Shown: positions 41,882 through 53,414 of the stretch, piece after piece | Position numbering within the stretch: the first letter of the stretch is position 1 | How the letters are laid out: each line of letters opens with the position of its first letter | Source of the DNA: Ramlibacter paludis | GTDB lineage: Bacteria > Pseudomonadota > Gammaproteobacteria > Burkholderiales > Burkholderiaceae_C | DNA length: 64,000 nt | Reading direction: 5' to 3' | Assembly (NCBI RefSeq): GCF_022012305.1 | Contig: NZ_JAKLTM010000004.1 | Span: forward strand, 602,754-666,753 | Notes under the pieces: model-generated | What the model saw: only the letters and a program-made list of their open reading frames with translations | Told to the model about the DNA's origin: nothing | The model's database searches: none | Translations under genes and position numbers: made by a program

Positions 41882-42337
41882 ATGGTCGTCCCGATGCAAC
41901 TGGTGCTGGTCGTCGAGGACGAATACGGCAACGCCGAAATCCTGCAGCTGCTGCTGGAGTCGGCCGGTTATCGCATCGCGATCGCCTCCAACGGCAAGGC
42001 CGCCCTCGAACTGCTGGAAGGCGAGAAGCCGGCGCTGATCCTGTCGGACTTCATGATGCCCACCATGAACGGCGGCGAGTTCGGGCATGCTGTGCGGCGC
42101 AATTCCGCCCTGGCACAGATTCCCTTCGTCTTCATGAGCGCCACCAGCGAGGACGTGGTGCGCGACGTCTTCCCGGACTACGACGCCTTCCTGCCCAAGC
42201 CGTTCCGCATGGAAGCGCTGCTGCCTCTCGTCGAGCGCTTCACCGCCAGCGGACGCACGCCGGCGCCGAGCAGCGAGGAAGTGGGCGAGTCCGTGCGCCA
42301 GTTGCTCAAGAGCATGCAGCTGCCGCCGGAGCAATAG
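41882..42337 (+). CDS. Single-domain response regulator linked to KaiC-like ATPase
   Basis: 151 residues. The receiver has VVEDEYGNAE, phospho-acceptor in LILSDFMMPTMNGG, Ser/Thr in FMSATSE and Lys in FLPKPFRME. A 30-residue C-terminal tail is not a DNA-binding domain. The gene begins 1 bp after the KaiC-like stop, so the two are co-translated. It may carry phosphate between the hybrid kinase and the KaiC-like protein, or report the state of the latter. Confidence 0.88.
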   Translation: MVVPMQLVLVVEDEYGNAEILQLLLESAGYRIAIASNGKAALELLEGEKPALILSDFMMPTMNGGEFGHAVRRNSALAQIPFVFMSATSEDVVRDVFPDYDAFLPKPFRMEALLPLVERFTASGRTPAPSSEEVGESVRQLLKSMQLPPEQ

Positions 42338-42384
42338 GCAAGGCGATGGCCGACCGGCCGAGTTCGGGATTTCGCTGAATTGCC

Positions 42385-42618
42385 TTACGCAGGCGTGCCG
42401 CCCCCGCCCTTCGCATGCCGCCGGTGGTTGCACGTGCCATGGCTGATCGCCAGGTTCTCGATGTGGCTGCTGCCGCCTTCGCTCAGGGGCTTGATGTGTT
42501 CCAGCGTGGCGTCCCCGGGCGCGACGGGCTGGCCGCAGATCCAGCAAGGGACGACGCCGTGCAGCTGGCGGGCGACGGTGCGGTAGATCTTGGTGCGGGT
42601 GAGGGACAGGCTGGTCAT
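42385..42618 (-). CDS. Small HNH endonuclease-domain protein
   Basis: 77 residues forming essentially one HNH fold: CWIC (zinc pair), ATLEHIKPLSEGGSSHIENL and a C-terminal GTCNHRR with the last Cys-His. It contains the catalytic His of LEHI and the Asn of IENL. The size suits a stand-alone HNH nuclease or nicking protein; no phage or restriction genes are near. It is convergent with the receiver gene. Confidence 0.82.
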   Translation of the reverse strand: MTSLSLTRTKIYRTVARQLHGVVPCWICGQPVAPGDATLEHIKPLSEGGSSHIENLAISHGTCNHRRHAKGGGGTPA

Positions 42619-42784
42619 GCGGCTGGCTGGCGGAAGTGCGCCAGCGTAGCAGCATCGCGCGTGCCACCGCCGTGGGCAGAAAGCTTTGCCGGCGTCATGT
42701 CGAAAACGGCGGGCGTCGATCGTCGTGGGGGAGGAGGGCCGCAGCGCGGCTCATCCGTTGTGTCCGTTCATTCAGGAGAACCTC

Positions 42785-43138
42785 ATGGCTTACGTCGATG
42801 GATTCGTAGTTCCCGTCCCTACCGCCGGACAGGAGGCCTATCGCGCCTCCGCGGCCAAGGCCTGGGTGCTGTTCAAGGAGTGGGGCGCCACCCGCCACGT
42901 GGAGTGCTGGGGCGACGACGTGCCCGATGGCAAGCTCACGGACTTCAAGCGCTCGGTGCAGGCCAAGCCGGACGAGACCGTCGTGTTCTCGTGGATCGAG
43001 TACCCCTCGAAGGAGGTGCGCGACGAGGTCTACCGCAAGATGAAGGACGACCCGCGCATGAAGGACATGGACATGCCCTTCGACGGCAAGCGGATGATCT
43101 TCGGCGGCTTCCGGCCGATCTTCGACGAGCGGCCGTAA
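42785..43138 (+). CDS. DUF1428 family protein
   Basis: 117 residues with a strong TTCAGGAGAA ribosome site. The family pattern is YVDGFVVPVPTAGQEAYRASA, a CWGDDVPDGKLTDFK segment, ETVVFSWIEYPSKEVRDEV and the C-terminal KRMIFGGFRPIFD. DUF1428 proteins are small dimeric alpha/beta-barrel-like proteins of unknown function. The stop codon overlaps the second copy of the dispersed palindromic repeat. Confidence 0.92.
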   Translation: MAYVDGFVVPVPTAGQEAYRASAAKAWVLFKEWGATRHVECWGDDVPDGKLTDFKRSVQAKPDETVVFSWIEYPSKEVRDEVYRKMKDDPRMKDMDMPFDGKRMIFGGFRPIFDERP

Positions 43139-43157
43139 TTGGGTTCTGACCCCAATT
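43137..43157. repeat. Dispersed palindromic repeat, copy 2
   Basis: Identical 21-mer to the copy at 32435-32455. It lies between the convergent DUF1428 and hybrid-kinase genes and overlaps the DUF1428 stop codon; it may act as a bidirectional terminator. Confidence 0.8.
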
Positions 43158-43160
43158 ATT

Positions 43161-45212
43161 TTAGTCGCCCAAGGCCTTGCGCAGCGCCTCCACGCTGTAC
43201 GGCTTGAGCAGCACCCTGAACTCGTCGCCGCGCATGCTGGCGGTCGCTTCCGAGTAGCCGGTGGTGAGCACCACCGGCAGGCCGGGCTGGCGGCGGCGGA
43301 TCTCGCGGGCGAGCTCCAGGCCGTTCATGGGGCCGGGCATCATGATGTCGGAGAACACGACGTCGACGGCGCGCCCGTTGGCCAGGGCGCCCAGGGCCGC
43401 GGCGGGGCTCGCGGCATGCAGGACGGTGAAGCCGAGCTCCGACAGCATCTCGCGCGTGAGGGCGGCGACCTCGAGGTCGTCCTCCACCAGCAGCACGTTG
43501 CCGCCGGCGCGCGTCACGTCGGCCACCACGGGCGCGCTGGAAGCGGCCGCTGGCTCGTGCAAGGCACGCGGCAGCAGCACCGTGACGACCGTGCCCGCGC
43601 CGACCTGGCTGTCCACCGTGAGCCGGCCGCCGGATTGCTGCACGAAGCCGTAGACCTGCGGCAGCCCGAGGCCGGAGCCCTTGCCGACGTCCTTGGTGGT
43701 GAAGAAGGGTTCGAAGATGCGCGCCAGCACTTCCGGCGGCATGCCGCTGCCGGTGTCGGACACGGACAGCCGCACGAAGTTCTGCGCCGCGCCGTTGTCC
43801 CCGATTTCCACGCTGTTGCGGGCCGCGATCGTGATCGTGCCGGCAGCCGTCATGGCGTCGCGCGCATTCACGCACAGGTTCAACAAGGCCAGCTCGAACT
43901 CGCCGGCGTCGATCTCCACCGGCCACAGATCCGGCGCGATCTCCATGCGGATCTCGATGTCGCTGCGCAGCGGCCGCGCCAGCATGTCGCGCATGCCTTC
44001 GAGGCTGGCGGCGAGGTCCACCGATTCGGGGTGCAGCGGCCGCCGGCGCGAGAAGGAGAGCAGCTGGTGCGTCAAGCCGCTGCCGCGCGTGACGGCGCGG
44101 CGCATGCTGGCGTACACGCGCTGGCGCTGCTCCGGGGACACGTCGCGTTCCAGCACCTGCAGCCCGTTGGCGAACACCGCCAGCAGGTTGTTGAAGTCGT
44201 GGGCCACGCCGCCGGTGAGCTGGCCCAGCGACTCCATCTTCTGCGTATGGCGCAGTGCCTCCTCGGCGCGGCGCAGGCGCTCCTGGTCACGGTGGCGCTC
44301 GGAGACGTCGTAGACGAACTGGTAGGCCCCGATGCGCTCGCCGCCCGGGCCGCGCAGCGTGTTGTAGCGCATCTCGTAGAAGCGGCGGTCGCGCGCCGGG
44401 TCGCCGAATTCCGCGATCTCCACGAACTCCTCGCCGGCGAGCGCGCGCGACCACACGGACCGCACGGCCGCCTGGTGGGCCGGCTGGTCCGCCAGCAGTT
44501 CCAGCATGCTCGTGCCCACGCGCGGTCGCACTCCGTAGATCCGCTCGAACTCGCGCGCCGCCGACTGGTTGATGGCGAGCCAGCGATAGTCGAGGTCGGC
44601 CACCTGCACGAAGGCGTCCGTGCCCTCGACGATGTCGGCCAGCACCCTGCGCTCCGCCAGCGCCGCATCGACGCGGCGCTCCAGCGTTTCGTTCAGTTCA
44701 CGCAGTGCGTTCTCGGCCAGCACGCGGGGCGTGGTCTCCCAGACCGCGCAGAACATGCCCTCCACGCCGCCCCGGTCGCCGCGCACCGGCGAATAGGAAA
44801 AGGTGAACCAGGTCTGCTCGTCGTAGCCCTTGCGGTTCATCACGAGCGGCAGGTCTTCGTGGTAGCTGGCCTGGCCGGCCATCGCCGCTTCGATCAGCGG
44901 GTGGATGTCGTCCCAGATCTCGGCCCAGATGTCGTGGAAGCGCGCGCCCAGCGAGCGCGGATGCTTGGCGCCCAGGATCTCGGCATAGGCGTCGTTGTAG
45001 AGGAAGCCCAGCTCGCTGCCCCAGGCGACGAACATCGGAAACTGCGAATGCAGCAGCAGGTCGACGACCGTCCGCAGCGCCTGCGGCCAGGCGGCGGGCG
45101 CACCCAGGGGCGAGCGCGACCAGTCGTGGGCGCGCATGAGGGCCCCGACGCGCCCCCCGCCCTGGAGGAAGGGGGCATCGACCACGGAATCGGGCTGGGT
45201 GAGGGGCGGCAT
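43161..45212 (-). CDS. Hybrid sensor kinase with N-terminal PAS-like module and receiver
   Basis: 683 residues from the ATG at 45212; a longer start at 45284 is possible. The N-terminal module (about 25-180) has the motif set [44 protein letters not shown] and TFSYSPVRG, shared with the kinase at 45939-48608. A second PAS lies at about 205-325. The H box is [16 protein letters not shown]. The ATPase has [10 protein letters not shown] and [18 protein letters not shown]. The receiver has [24 protein letters not shown] and LLKPYS. Soluble; partner unknown. Confidence 0.9.
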   Translation of the reverse strand: MPPLTQPDSVVDAPFLQGGGRVGALMRAHDWSRSPLGAPAAWPQALRTVVDLLLHSQFPMFVAWGSELGFLYNDAYAEILGAKHPRSLGARFHDIWAEIWDDIHPLIEAAMAGQASYHEDLPLVMNRKGYDEQTWFTFSYSPVRGDRGGVEGMFCAVWETTPRVLAENALRELNETLERRVDAALAERRVLADIVEGTDAFVQVADLDYRWLAINQSAAREFERIYGVRPRVGTSMLELLADQPAHQAAVRSVWSRALAGEEFVEIAEFGDPARDRRFYEMRYNTLRGPGGERIGAYQFVYDVSERHRDQERLRRAEEALRHTQKMESLGQLTGGVAHDFNNLLAVFANGLQVLERDVSPEQRQRVYASMRRAVTRGSGLTHQLLSFSRRRPLHPESVDLAASLEGMRDMLARPLRSDIEIRMEIAPDLWPVEIDAGEFELALLNLCVNARDAMTAAGTITIAARNSVEIGDNGAAQNFVRLSVSDTGSGMPPEVLARIFEPFFTTKDVGKGSGLGLPQVYGFVQQSGGRLTVDSQVGAGTVVTVLLPRALHEPAAASSAPVVADVTRAGGNVLLVEDDLEVAALTREMLSELGFTVLHAASPAAALGALANGRAVDVVFSDIMMPGPMNGLELAREIRRRQPGLPVVLTTGYSEATASMRGDEFRVLLKPYSVEALRKALGD

Positions 45213-45326
45213 CGCGATCTGCGAACCATAGCCACAGGGAACGGGATCCGCCCCCTCGCGCAGGGGGGCTTGCGCGGAAACCAACTCAGCCGCAGGACGG
45301 CTTGAGGGTCTGCCGCCCGGGAAAGG

Positions 45327-45815
45327 TCAGCGCATCAGCCCGTTGATGCCGTCGACCACCATCATGGAACCGGCGGCCACCAGCAGGATGTCGCCGGCCA
45401 CCTGCACGTACTTGTGGCCCACCGGCACCGGCGGCAGCGTCACGATGATCTGCTTGGGAACCGGGTAGACCACCACGGTGGAAGGCAGCGGCTGGCCGAC
45501 GTTCCACTGCTTCTTCGCCTGGCCGGGCGGCATGCAGCCGTTGTTCTTCTTCGCCAGGCCCGGCGGGCAGCTCTTGGCCGACGCGTAGTAGTGATGCACG
45601 GAGTCCCGGTTGCGGCTGTCGAAGAACGCGCCCTGCTTCGGCCCCTTGTCGGCATGCTTGCCGCCGCCGTGTTCCTTGCCCTTGTGGCTCTCCTCGCCCC
45701 CGCCGTGCTTGCCGCCACCGGCCCAGGGCGGCGGACCGGCGAATGCGGAGCCGGCGGCCACCAGCGTGGCCAGCACCAGCGCGAGCGTGCGGCGGGAATG
45801 AAGTTTCGGGTGCAT
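45327..45815 (-). CDS. RcnB/CigR-like exported protein
   Basis: 162 residues with a signal peptide (RRTLALVLATLVAAGSAFA). A His/Gly/Lys-rich stretch follows (HGGGEESHKGKEHGGGKHADKG). The family core is PPGLAKKNNGCMPPGQAKKQW, then VGHKYVQVAGDILLVAAGSMMVVDGI. This is the RcnB-like periplasmic fold, linked in some bacteria to nickel/cobalt or envelope stress. The ATG at 45815 gives a proper signal peptide. It sits between two paralogous hybrid kinases. Confidence 0.85.
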   Translation of the reverse strand: MHPKLHSRRTLALVLATLVAAGSAFAGPPPWAGGGKHGGGEESHKGKEHGGGKHADKGPKQGAFFDSRNRDSVHHYYASAKSCPPGLAKKNNGCMPPGQAKKQWNVGQPLPSTVVVYPVPKQIIVTLPPVPVGHKYVQVAGDILLVAAGSMMVVDGINGLMR

Positions 45816-45938
45816 GGAGTCCTCCGTCATGGCAGCACGGACACTACGCGCGAGCAGGGACCACCGTTGACGGCAAGGGCGTGAGCGGTCGTGGCGGCGG
45901 GACGGACGGCCCGCCGGCGTCTGTTCGGCGCCTCGGCG

Positions 45939-48608
45939 TCAGGCGCTGGCTGCGCCCTCTTCGTGACCCAGCAGGCCCACGATGCGGCTGGCCAGCTTCT
46001 CCATCGAGAAAGGCTTGGTGATCATGGCCATGCCGGGGGCGAGCAAGCCCTTGCCGAGGGTCGCGTTCTCGGCGTAGCCGGTCATGAACAGCACCTTGAG
46101 GCCGGGACGCGTGGCGACCGCGGCGTCGTAGACCTGGCGGCCGTTCATCACCGGCAGCCCGACGTCGGTGACCAGCAGGTCGATGCGCTGCCCGGTCTCG
46201 AGGATGCGCAGGGCATCGGCGCCATCGGCCGCTTCCAGCGTGCGATAACCCAGGCCAGCGAGCACGTCGATCACGAGCGCGCGCACCACGGCCTCGTCTT
46301 CCACCACCAGCACCACTTCGCCATGCAGGCTCTGGTGTTCCTCGCCCAGTTGCGGCACGGGCTCGGGCGCCTCCGCCTCGCCGCGATGCCGCGGCAGGTA
46401 CAGGCGGGCCGTCGTGCCCTGCCCGGGTTCGCTGTACAGCCTGGCATGGCCGGCGGACTGCCGCGCGAAGCCGTAGATCATCGACAGCCCCAGCCCCGTC
46501 CCCTGGCCGATCGGCTTGGTGGTGAAGAAGGGATCGAAGGCCTTGGCCAGCACGTCGGGCGCCATGCCCACGCCCGTGTCGGTGACGCTGATGCAGACGT
46601 ATTGCCCGGCCTGCACGTCGCGCTGCTGCTGCACGTACATGTCGTCCAGCCAGGCATTGGAAGTCTCGATGGTGAGCACGCCGCCATCGGGCATCGCGTC
46701 GCGGGCGTTGATGCACAGGTTGAGGATGGCGCTTTCGAGCTGGTGCGGATCGCACAGCGTCGTCCACAGTCCGCCGGCCAGCACCAGCTCCAGGCGGATC
46801 GTCTCGCCCAGCGTGCGGCGCAGCAGCTCCTCCATCGTGGCGACCAGCTGGTTGGCCTTCACCGGCCTGGGGTCCAGCGGCTGGCGCCGCGAGAAAGCCA
46901 GCAGGCGGTGGGTGAGGCCGGCCGCGCGCTCGGCGGAGTGCATCGCCCCGGCCATCAGCTTGTCGATGTTCTCCAGCTTGCCCAGCTGCAGGCGCAGCTT
47001 CAGCAGGTCCAGCGAACCCATGATGCCCTGCAGCAGGTTGTTGAAGTCGTGCGCGATGCCCCCCGTGAGCTGGCCCACCGCTTCCATCTTCTGCGCCTGG
47101 CGCAGCGCCTCCTCGGCGGCCTGGCGCTCGCGCGTCTCGTCCTGCAGCTGCTGCACGGCCGCCTGCAGGTCGTGCGTGCGCTCCTCGATCCGGGCTTCCA
47201 GGTTCGCATTCAGCGAACGCAGTTCCTTCTCGGCCTCCACCTTGTCGGTGACGTCGGAGCCCTCGACGAAGATGCCGGTGCAGGCGCCGCCCGCATCCAG
47301 GATCGGCTGGTAGACGAAGTCGACGTAGCGGGTTTCCATCGGCCCGCCGGGGGTCTGCTGCAGCTGCACCTCGACGGAACGCCCCACGTAGGGTTGGCGG
47401 CTTTCGTAGACGCGGTCGAGCAGGTCCACGAAGCCCTGGCCGGCCACTTCGGGCAGCGCCTCGGCGACGGTCCTGCCTTCCAGCTCGCGACGTCCCACCA
47501 GCGCCCGGTAGCTTTCGTTGACCAGCTGGAAGCGATGCTGCGGCCCGGCCAGCACGCCGAAGAAGCCGGGCGCCTTGTTGAAGATCGCGCGCAGCCGGTC
47601 GGCCTCGGCGGTGCGGCGTTCGACCTGCTCCGCGTTCGCGAGGCTGGCCGCGACCTGGCCCGCCACCAGCTGCACGAAAGCGATGTAGTCCGCGTCGAGC
47701 CGCCGGTAGGGACTCACGCCGCAAGCCAGGAAACCGGCGGGCGCGGCGGAACCGGGCCGCGAGATCGGCACGACCAGCGCCAGCGTGGCGGCGCGGTCCC
47801 AGCTTCCGGTCGGGACATCCGCGGAGTCCCGCAGCTCCACCGTGAAGGACCGCTCGCCGGTGATCACGCGCTCCGGCTGCCAGTGGCCGCCGGCCACGGC
47901 CTGCGCCGGCGCCAGTGCGCTGCCCGGCGCGACGCCGGCGGCGGTGGCGAGCTGCGCGCGGCCGGCATTGTCGAACGCGTAGACGACGGAGAAAGTGAGG
48001 TCGCGGGTCGAGCGCGCGAGCGCGTCGCGCGTGGCGTCGAGCACCGCGGCGCGCGTGTCGGCCGCGGCCAGGTCGCGCGCGAGTTCACGCAGGGTGCCCA
48101 GGCGCCGCTCGCTGATCACGCGGTCGGTCTCTTCCGAGACCGCGCAGAACAGGCCTTCGACCTGGCCCGTGTCGCCGATCAGGGGCGAATAGGAAAACGT
48201 GTGATAGGTCTCTTCGCGGTAACCGGAACGCTCCAGCACCAGCGGCAGCGCGCGGTCCCAGGTGGATTCGCCGCGTTCGTACACGGCTTCGATGCGGCCG
48301 CGTATGTCGTCCCAGATCTCCGCCCAGAGTTCCCGCGTCGGCATGGCCAGCGAACGCGGATGCTTGGCGCCCAGCGTCGGCCGGTACGCGTCGTTGTAGA
48401 AGAAGTGGACCTCCGGCCCCCAGCCGAGCCACATCTCGAACTTCGAGGTGAGCAGGATGCGCAGCGCCACCTTCAGCGCCTGCGGCCAGCGCTCGGGCGG
48501 GCCCAGGGGCGTGGCGGCCCAGTCGTGGCGGCGCATCAGCTGCGCCATCTCCCCGGTGCCCACGAAGATGTCGGCGTAAGGGGCGGGCTCTCCGGAGGTG
48601 GGCGGCAT
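45939..48608 (-). CDS. Large hybrid sensor kinase: PAS-like, GAF, PAS, HisKA, HATPase, receiver
   Basis: 889 residues. The N-terminal module (about 15-170) shares QLMRRHDWAATPLG, RWPQALKVALRILL, FFYNDAYRPTLGAKHP and TFSYSPLIG with the neighbour kinase. A GAF-like domain spans about 175-330 and a PAS about 345-470, followed by a coiled segment. The H box is [16 protein letters not shown]. The ATPase has NLCINARDAM and GTGLGLSMIYGFARQSAG. The receiver has LVVEDEAVV, LLVTDVGLPVMNG and ITKPFSME. No membrane segments. The output partner is not adjacent. Confidence 0.9.
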   Translation of the reverse strand: MPPTSGEPAPYADIFVGTGEMAQLMRRHDWAATPLGPPERWPQALKVALRILLTSKFEMWLGWGPEVHFFYNDAYRPTLGAKHPRSLAMPTRELWAEIWDDIRGRIEAVYERGESTWDRALPLVLERSGYREETYHTFSYSPLIGDTGQVEGLFCAVSEETDRVISERRLGTLRELARDLAAADTRAAVLDATRDALARSTRDLTFSVVYAFDNAGRAQLATAAGVAPGSALAPAQAVAGGHWQPERVITGERSFTVELRDSADVPTGSWDRAATLALVVPISRPGSAAPAGFLACGVSPYRRLDADYIAFVQLVAGQVAASLANAEQVERRTAEADRLRAIFNKAPGFFGVLAGPQHRFQLVNESYRALVGRRELEGRTVAEALPEVAGQGFVDLLDRVYESRQPYVGRSVEVQLQQTPGGPMETRYVDFVYQPILDAGGACTGIFVEGSDVTDKVEAEKELRSLNANLEARIEERTHDLQAAVQQLQDETRERQAAEEALRQAQKMEAVGQLTGGIAHDFNNLLQGIMGSLDLLKLRLQLGKLENIDKLMAGAMHSAERAAGLTHRLLAFSRRQPLDPRPVKANQLVATMEELLRRTLGETIRLELVLAGGLWTTLCDPHQLESAILNLCINARDAMPDGGVLTIETSNAWLDDMYVQQQRDVQAGQYVCISVTDTGVGMAPDVLAKAFDPFFTTKPIGQGTGLGLSMIYGFARQSAGHARLYSEPGQGTTARLYLPRHRGEAEAPEPVPQLGEEHQSLHGEVVLVVEDEAVVRALVIDVLAGLGYRTLEAADGADALRILETGQRIDLLVTDVGLPVMNGRQVYDAAVATRPGLKVLFMTGYAENATLGKGLLAPGMAMITKPFSMEKLASRIVGLLGHEEGAASA

Positions 48609-48741
48609 TCTGGTGGAAGGTTCCGCTGTCGCATGACAAGGACAGCGCGACCCACGAAACTACCTGTCGAGGTCGGCAGCGTCTGTAGGACGGAGCCGGG
48701 TTGCGCGGGGCCCGCCCGCAGCCCCGCGCCTTGCCCGCGCC

Positions 48742-51462
<2,721 letters not shown>

Positions 51463-51512
51463 GACGCGCCCCCTTTGTGCCCGCGACCTTAAGGGCGCGG
51501 ACGGGGTGCGTC
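51463..51512. promoter_or_regulatory. Inverted repeat covering the ribosome site of the M16 protease gene
   Basis: GACGCGCCCC (51463-51472) pairs with GGGGTGCGTC (51503-51512) with one mismatch. CCGCG/CGCGG (51481-51485/51496-51500) and CCTTAAGG (51487-51494) lie inside. On the minus strand the purine-rich ribosome site AAAGGGGG falls in the arm next to the ATG. Confidence 0.6.
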
Positions 51513-51522
51513 AAGGCAAGGG

Positions 51523-51843
51523 TCAGCGCAGCGCGGTGCGCGCGCGGGCGGGCGACACGAGCTCGGCCCAGGCGCGCCTGGACTTTTCGAGCAAGGTGGC
51601 GGGGCGCTGCACGCGGATGCGCGCGGCGCCGACCGCGACGGCGGCGGCGACGTCCTGCGCCTGCAGCACCGCCGGCGCGGCGATGCGGCGCGCCCGGGCG
51701 ACGACGACCTGGCCGGCCAGCCACGCGAGCGGCGGCTGCACCAGCACCTCGCCTTCGAGCAGGTACAGGGTTGCGGGAACGTGCGGGTCGACCTCCAGGG
51801 CCTGGCCGGCACGCAGCGAAATGGAGCGGTCTTCCGTGTTCAT
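51523..51843 (-). CDS. Small hypothetical (DUF2917-like) protein
   Basis: 106 residues. The N-terminal half has a beta pattern (ISLRAGQALEVDPHVPATLYLLEGEVLVQPP) like a small cupin or DUF2917 fold, and the C-terminal half is helical and alanine-rich. The ATG at 51843 is preferred because the longer frame overlaps the operator. It is divergent from the LysR regulator (52 bp) and is a probable target of that regulator. Function unknown. Confidence 0.65.
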   Translation of the reverse strand: MNTEDRSISLRAGQALEVDPHVPATLYLLEGEVLVQPPLAWLAGQVVVARARRIAAPAVLQAQDVAAAVAVGAARIRVQRPATLLEKSRRAWAELVSPARARTALR

Positions 51844-51858
51844 GGGATGCAGTTTAGG

Positions 51859-51896
51859 ATTCAAGCCACTTCACATTCAATTGAGTTTGGATTCAA
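51859..51896. promoter_or_regulatory. Triple ATTCAA operator with 16 bp spacing (LysR region)
   Basis: ATTCAA occurs at 51859-51864, 51875-51880 and 51891-51896, an exact 16 bp period. The middle copy is part of the palindrome TCAATTGA (51877-51884). It fills the intergenic space between the DUF2917-like gene and the LysR gene, whose ATG overlaps the third copy. Confidence 0.55.
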
Positions 51897-52783
51897 TGAA
51901 CAAGGACGCCGGACTTCCCACCTTGCGCCAGCTGGAGCTGCTGCTGGCCCTGCCGGGCGCCTCCAGCATCGCGGCGGCCGGCGCCCGCATCGGCATGAGC
52001 GCTTCGGCCACCAGCCACGCGCTGCGGGCGCTCGAGTCCACGCTGGACTGCGAGGTGGTGGACCGGCTTGCGGCCGGCGTCGTGCTCACGCATGCCGGCG
52101 AGCAGGCACTGCCCGCCGCACGCGACGTGTTCGCCTCTCTGCAGCAGGTGCGCGCGCTGGCCGCGGCCTCGTCGGGACTGAAGACCGGGCGGCTGCGCAT
52201 CGGCTCGATCGGCACCAGTTCCTCGCTGCGCTTGCTGCCGCCGCTGCTGGCGCAGTTCCGCAAGCGCTATCCGGGCATCGAGGTGCACGTGGCGGAGCGC
52301 GCGGACCCGGAGGTGGAACAGGACCTGCTGGCGCGCCGCATCGACATCGGCGTGGTCCTGCTGCCGCAGCCGAATTTCGACACCCAGGCGCTCGCCACCG
52401 ACGAACTGCTGGCCGTGCTGCCGCGCGACCACCCGCTGGCGAAGGAGAAGACCGTGGCGGTGCGCGACCTGGCGAAGTATCCGCTGGTGCTGACGCAGGC
52501 CGGCTCGCAGGAGATGGTGATGCGCATGTTCGAGCGCGCCGGCGTGGTGCCCCATGTCGCGCACGAGCTGTCGCAGGTGATCACGATTTTGGAGTTCGTG
52601 GCGCGCGGCAACGGCGTGTCGGTGCTGGCCGCGCTGGCGCTGCCGGAGCAGCAAGAGGGGCTCGTGTTCCGGCCGCTGGCGCCGCGCACCACGCGCCGGA
52701 TCGCGCTGGCCTGCATAGCCGAAAAGCGGCTGTCGCCGGCGGCGCTGGCGTTCTGGAAGATGGCGGGGAAGGCGGGGGCTTGA
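51896..52783 (+). CDS. LysR-family transcriptional regulator
   Basis: 295 residues. The N-terminal winged helix (about 8-66) has LRQLELLLALPGASSIAAAGARIGMSASATSHALRALE with the last helix recognising DNA. The effector domain follows at about 90-290 with GRLRIGSIGTSSSLRLLPPLL and LATDELLAVLPRDHPLAKEK. The ATG at 51896 sits inside an operator repeat, consistent with autorepression. The recognition helix reads MSASATSHALRALE, the usual S-x-x-S-H-x-x-x-x-L-E layout. The inducer is unknown. It is followed by an imperfect hairpin at 52791-52816. Confidence 0.9.
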   Translation: MNKDAGLPTLRQLELLLALPGASSIAAAGARIGMSASATSHALRALESTLDCEVVDRLAAGVVLTHAGEQALPAARDVFASLQQVRALAAASSGLKTGRLRIGSIGTSSSLRLLPPLLAQFRKRYPGIEVHVAERADPEVEQDLLARRIDIGVVLLPQPNFDTQALATDELLAVLPRDHPLAKEKTVAVRDLAKYPLVLTQAGSQEMVMRMFERAGVVPHVAHELSQVITILEFVARGNGVSVLAALALPEQQEGLVFRPLAPRTTRRIALACIAEKRLSPAALAFWKMAGKAGA

Positions 52784-52790
52784 GGGGCAT

Positions 52791-52816
52791 GGTGGGGTCG
52801 CTGGCGCGAACCCACC
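52791..52816. terminator. Imperfect hairpin between convergent genes
   Basis: GGTGGG (52791-52796) pairs with CCCACC (52811-52816) around a GC-rich loop. It lies between the convergent LysR and nucleotidyltransferase genes. There is no T-run. Confidence 0.4.
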
Positions 52817-53392
52817 CTACGAGGAGAGACGGAGCGAAGGCCAGCGCGCCTGGTACGAGCGCGCTTTCGCTTCGAAGAGGGCGCGGTAGTCCGTCAACGG
52901 ATTCGGTGCCAGGCGGCCCGCATACAGGTCTTCCAGCCCGTACGGCGCATCGAGCTCGAGGCCGGCGGCCGACGGCCGTACGGCGACGCAGGTTCCCAGC
53001 ACCAGGAAGCGCGCGATGCCATCGCGCGCGTCGCGCAGGCGGGGATAAGGATGGCCGAAGTGGTCCTGGTACCAGAGGTGCACGCGGGCCTGGTTCTTCG
53101 CTTCCAGTTCCACGCCCAGGTCGGCCAGCTCGCGCTCGACGCGTGCCTGCACCGCGCGCTCGCCTTCTTGCGAGAGATCATCCGCGTCGAAGTAGAACAG
53201 GTCGTAGTCCTTGATCGCCGCGGCCGGGTCGCGGCCCGCCTGCAGGTTCCACACGGTCTGGAACAGGCAGCCGGCGACCAGCCAGCCGTCGGGCAGGTCC
53301 AGCCGCTGCCAGCGCGCGAGGATCGCGCGCACGTGCGGGTTGCGCTGGATGTCGGCGATGAAGCGTGCGTGCAGGTCGGGGCTATCCGGCAT
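52817..53392 (-). CDS. Nucleotidyltransferase family protein (PF06042-like)
   Basis: 191 residues. The nucleotidyltransferase motif is WLVAGCLFQTVWNLQAG (Gly41 region) followed by IKDYDLFYFD with Asp62 and Asp64. Then come VERELADLGVELEAKNQARVHLWY and an extended C-terminal LEDLYAGRLAPNPLTD. This matches the DUF925/PF06042 family of putative nucleotidyltransferases with unknown targets. No toxin-antitoxin partner is adjacent. Confidence 0.85.
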   Translation of the reverse strand: MPDSPDLHARFIADIQRNPHVRAILARWQRLDLPDGWLVAGCLFQTVWNLQAGRDPAAAIKDYDLFYFDADDLSQEGERAVQARVERELADLGVELEAKNQARVHLWYQDHFGHPYPRLRDARDGIARFLVLGTCVAVRPSAAGLELDAPYGLEDLYAGRLAPNPLTDYRALFEAKARSYQARWPSLRLSS

Positions 53393-53414
53393 GGCCCCAG
53401 CCTATCGCATCCGG

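Noticed and set aside
42385..42618. HNH protein as remnant of a prophage or restriction system
   Set aside because: No phage, integrase or methylase genes near it, and its base composition is like the neighbours.
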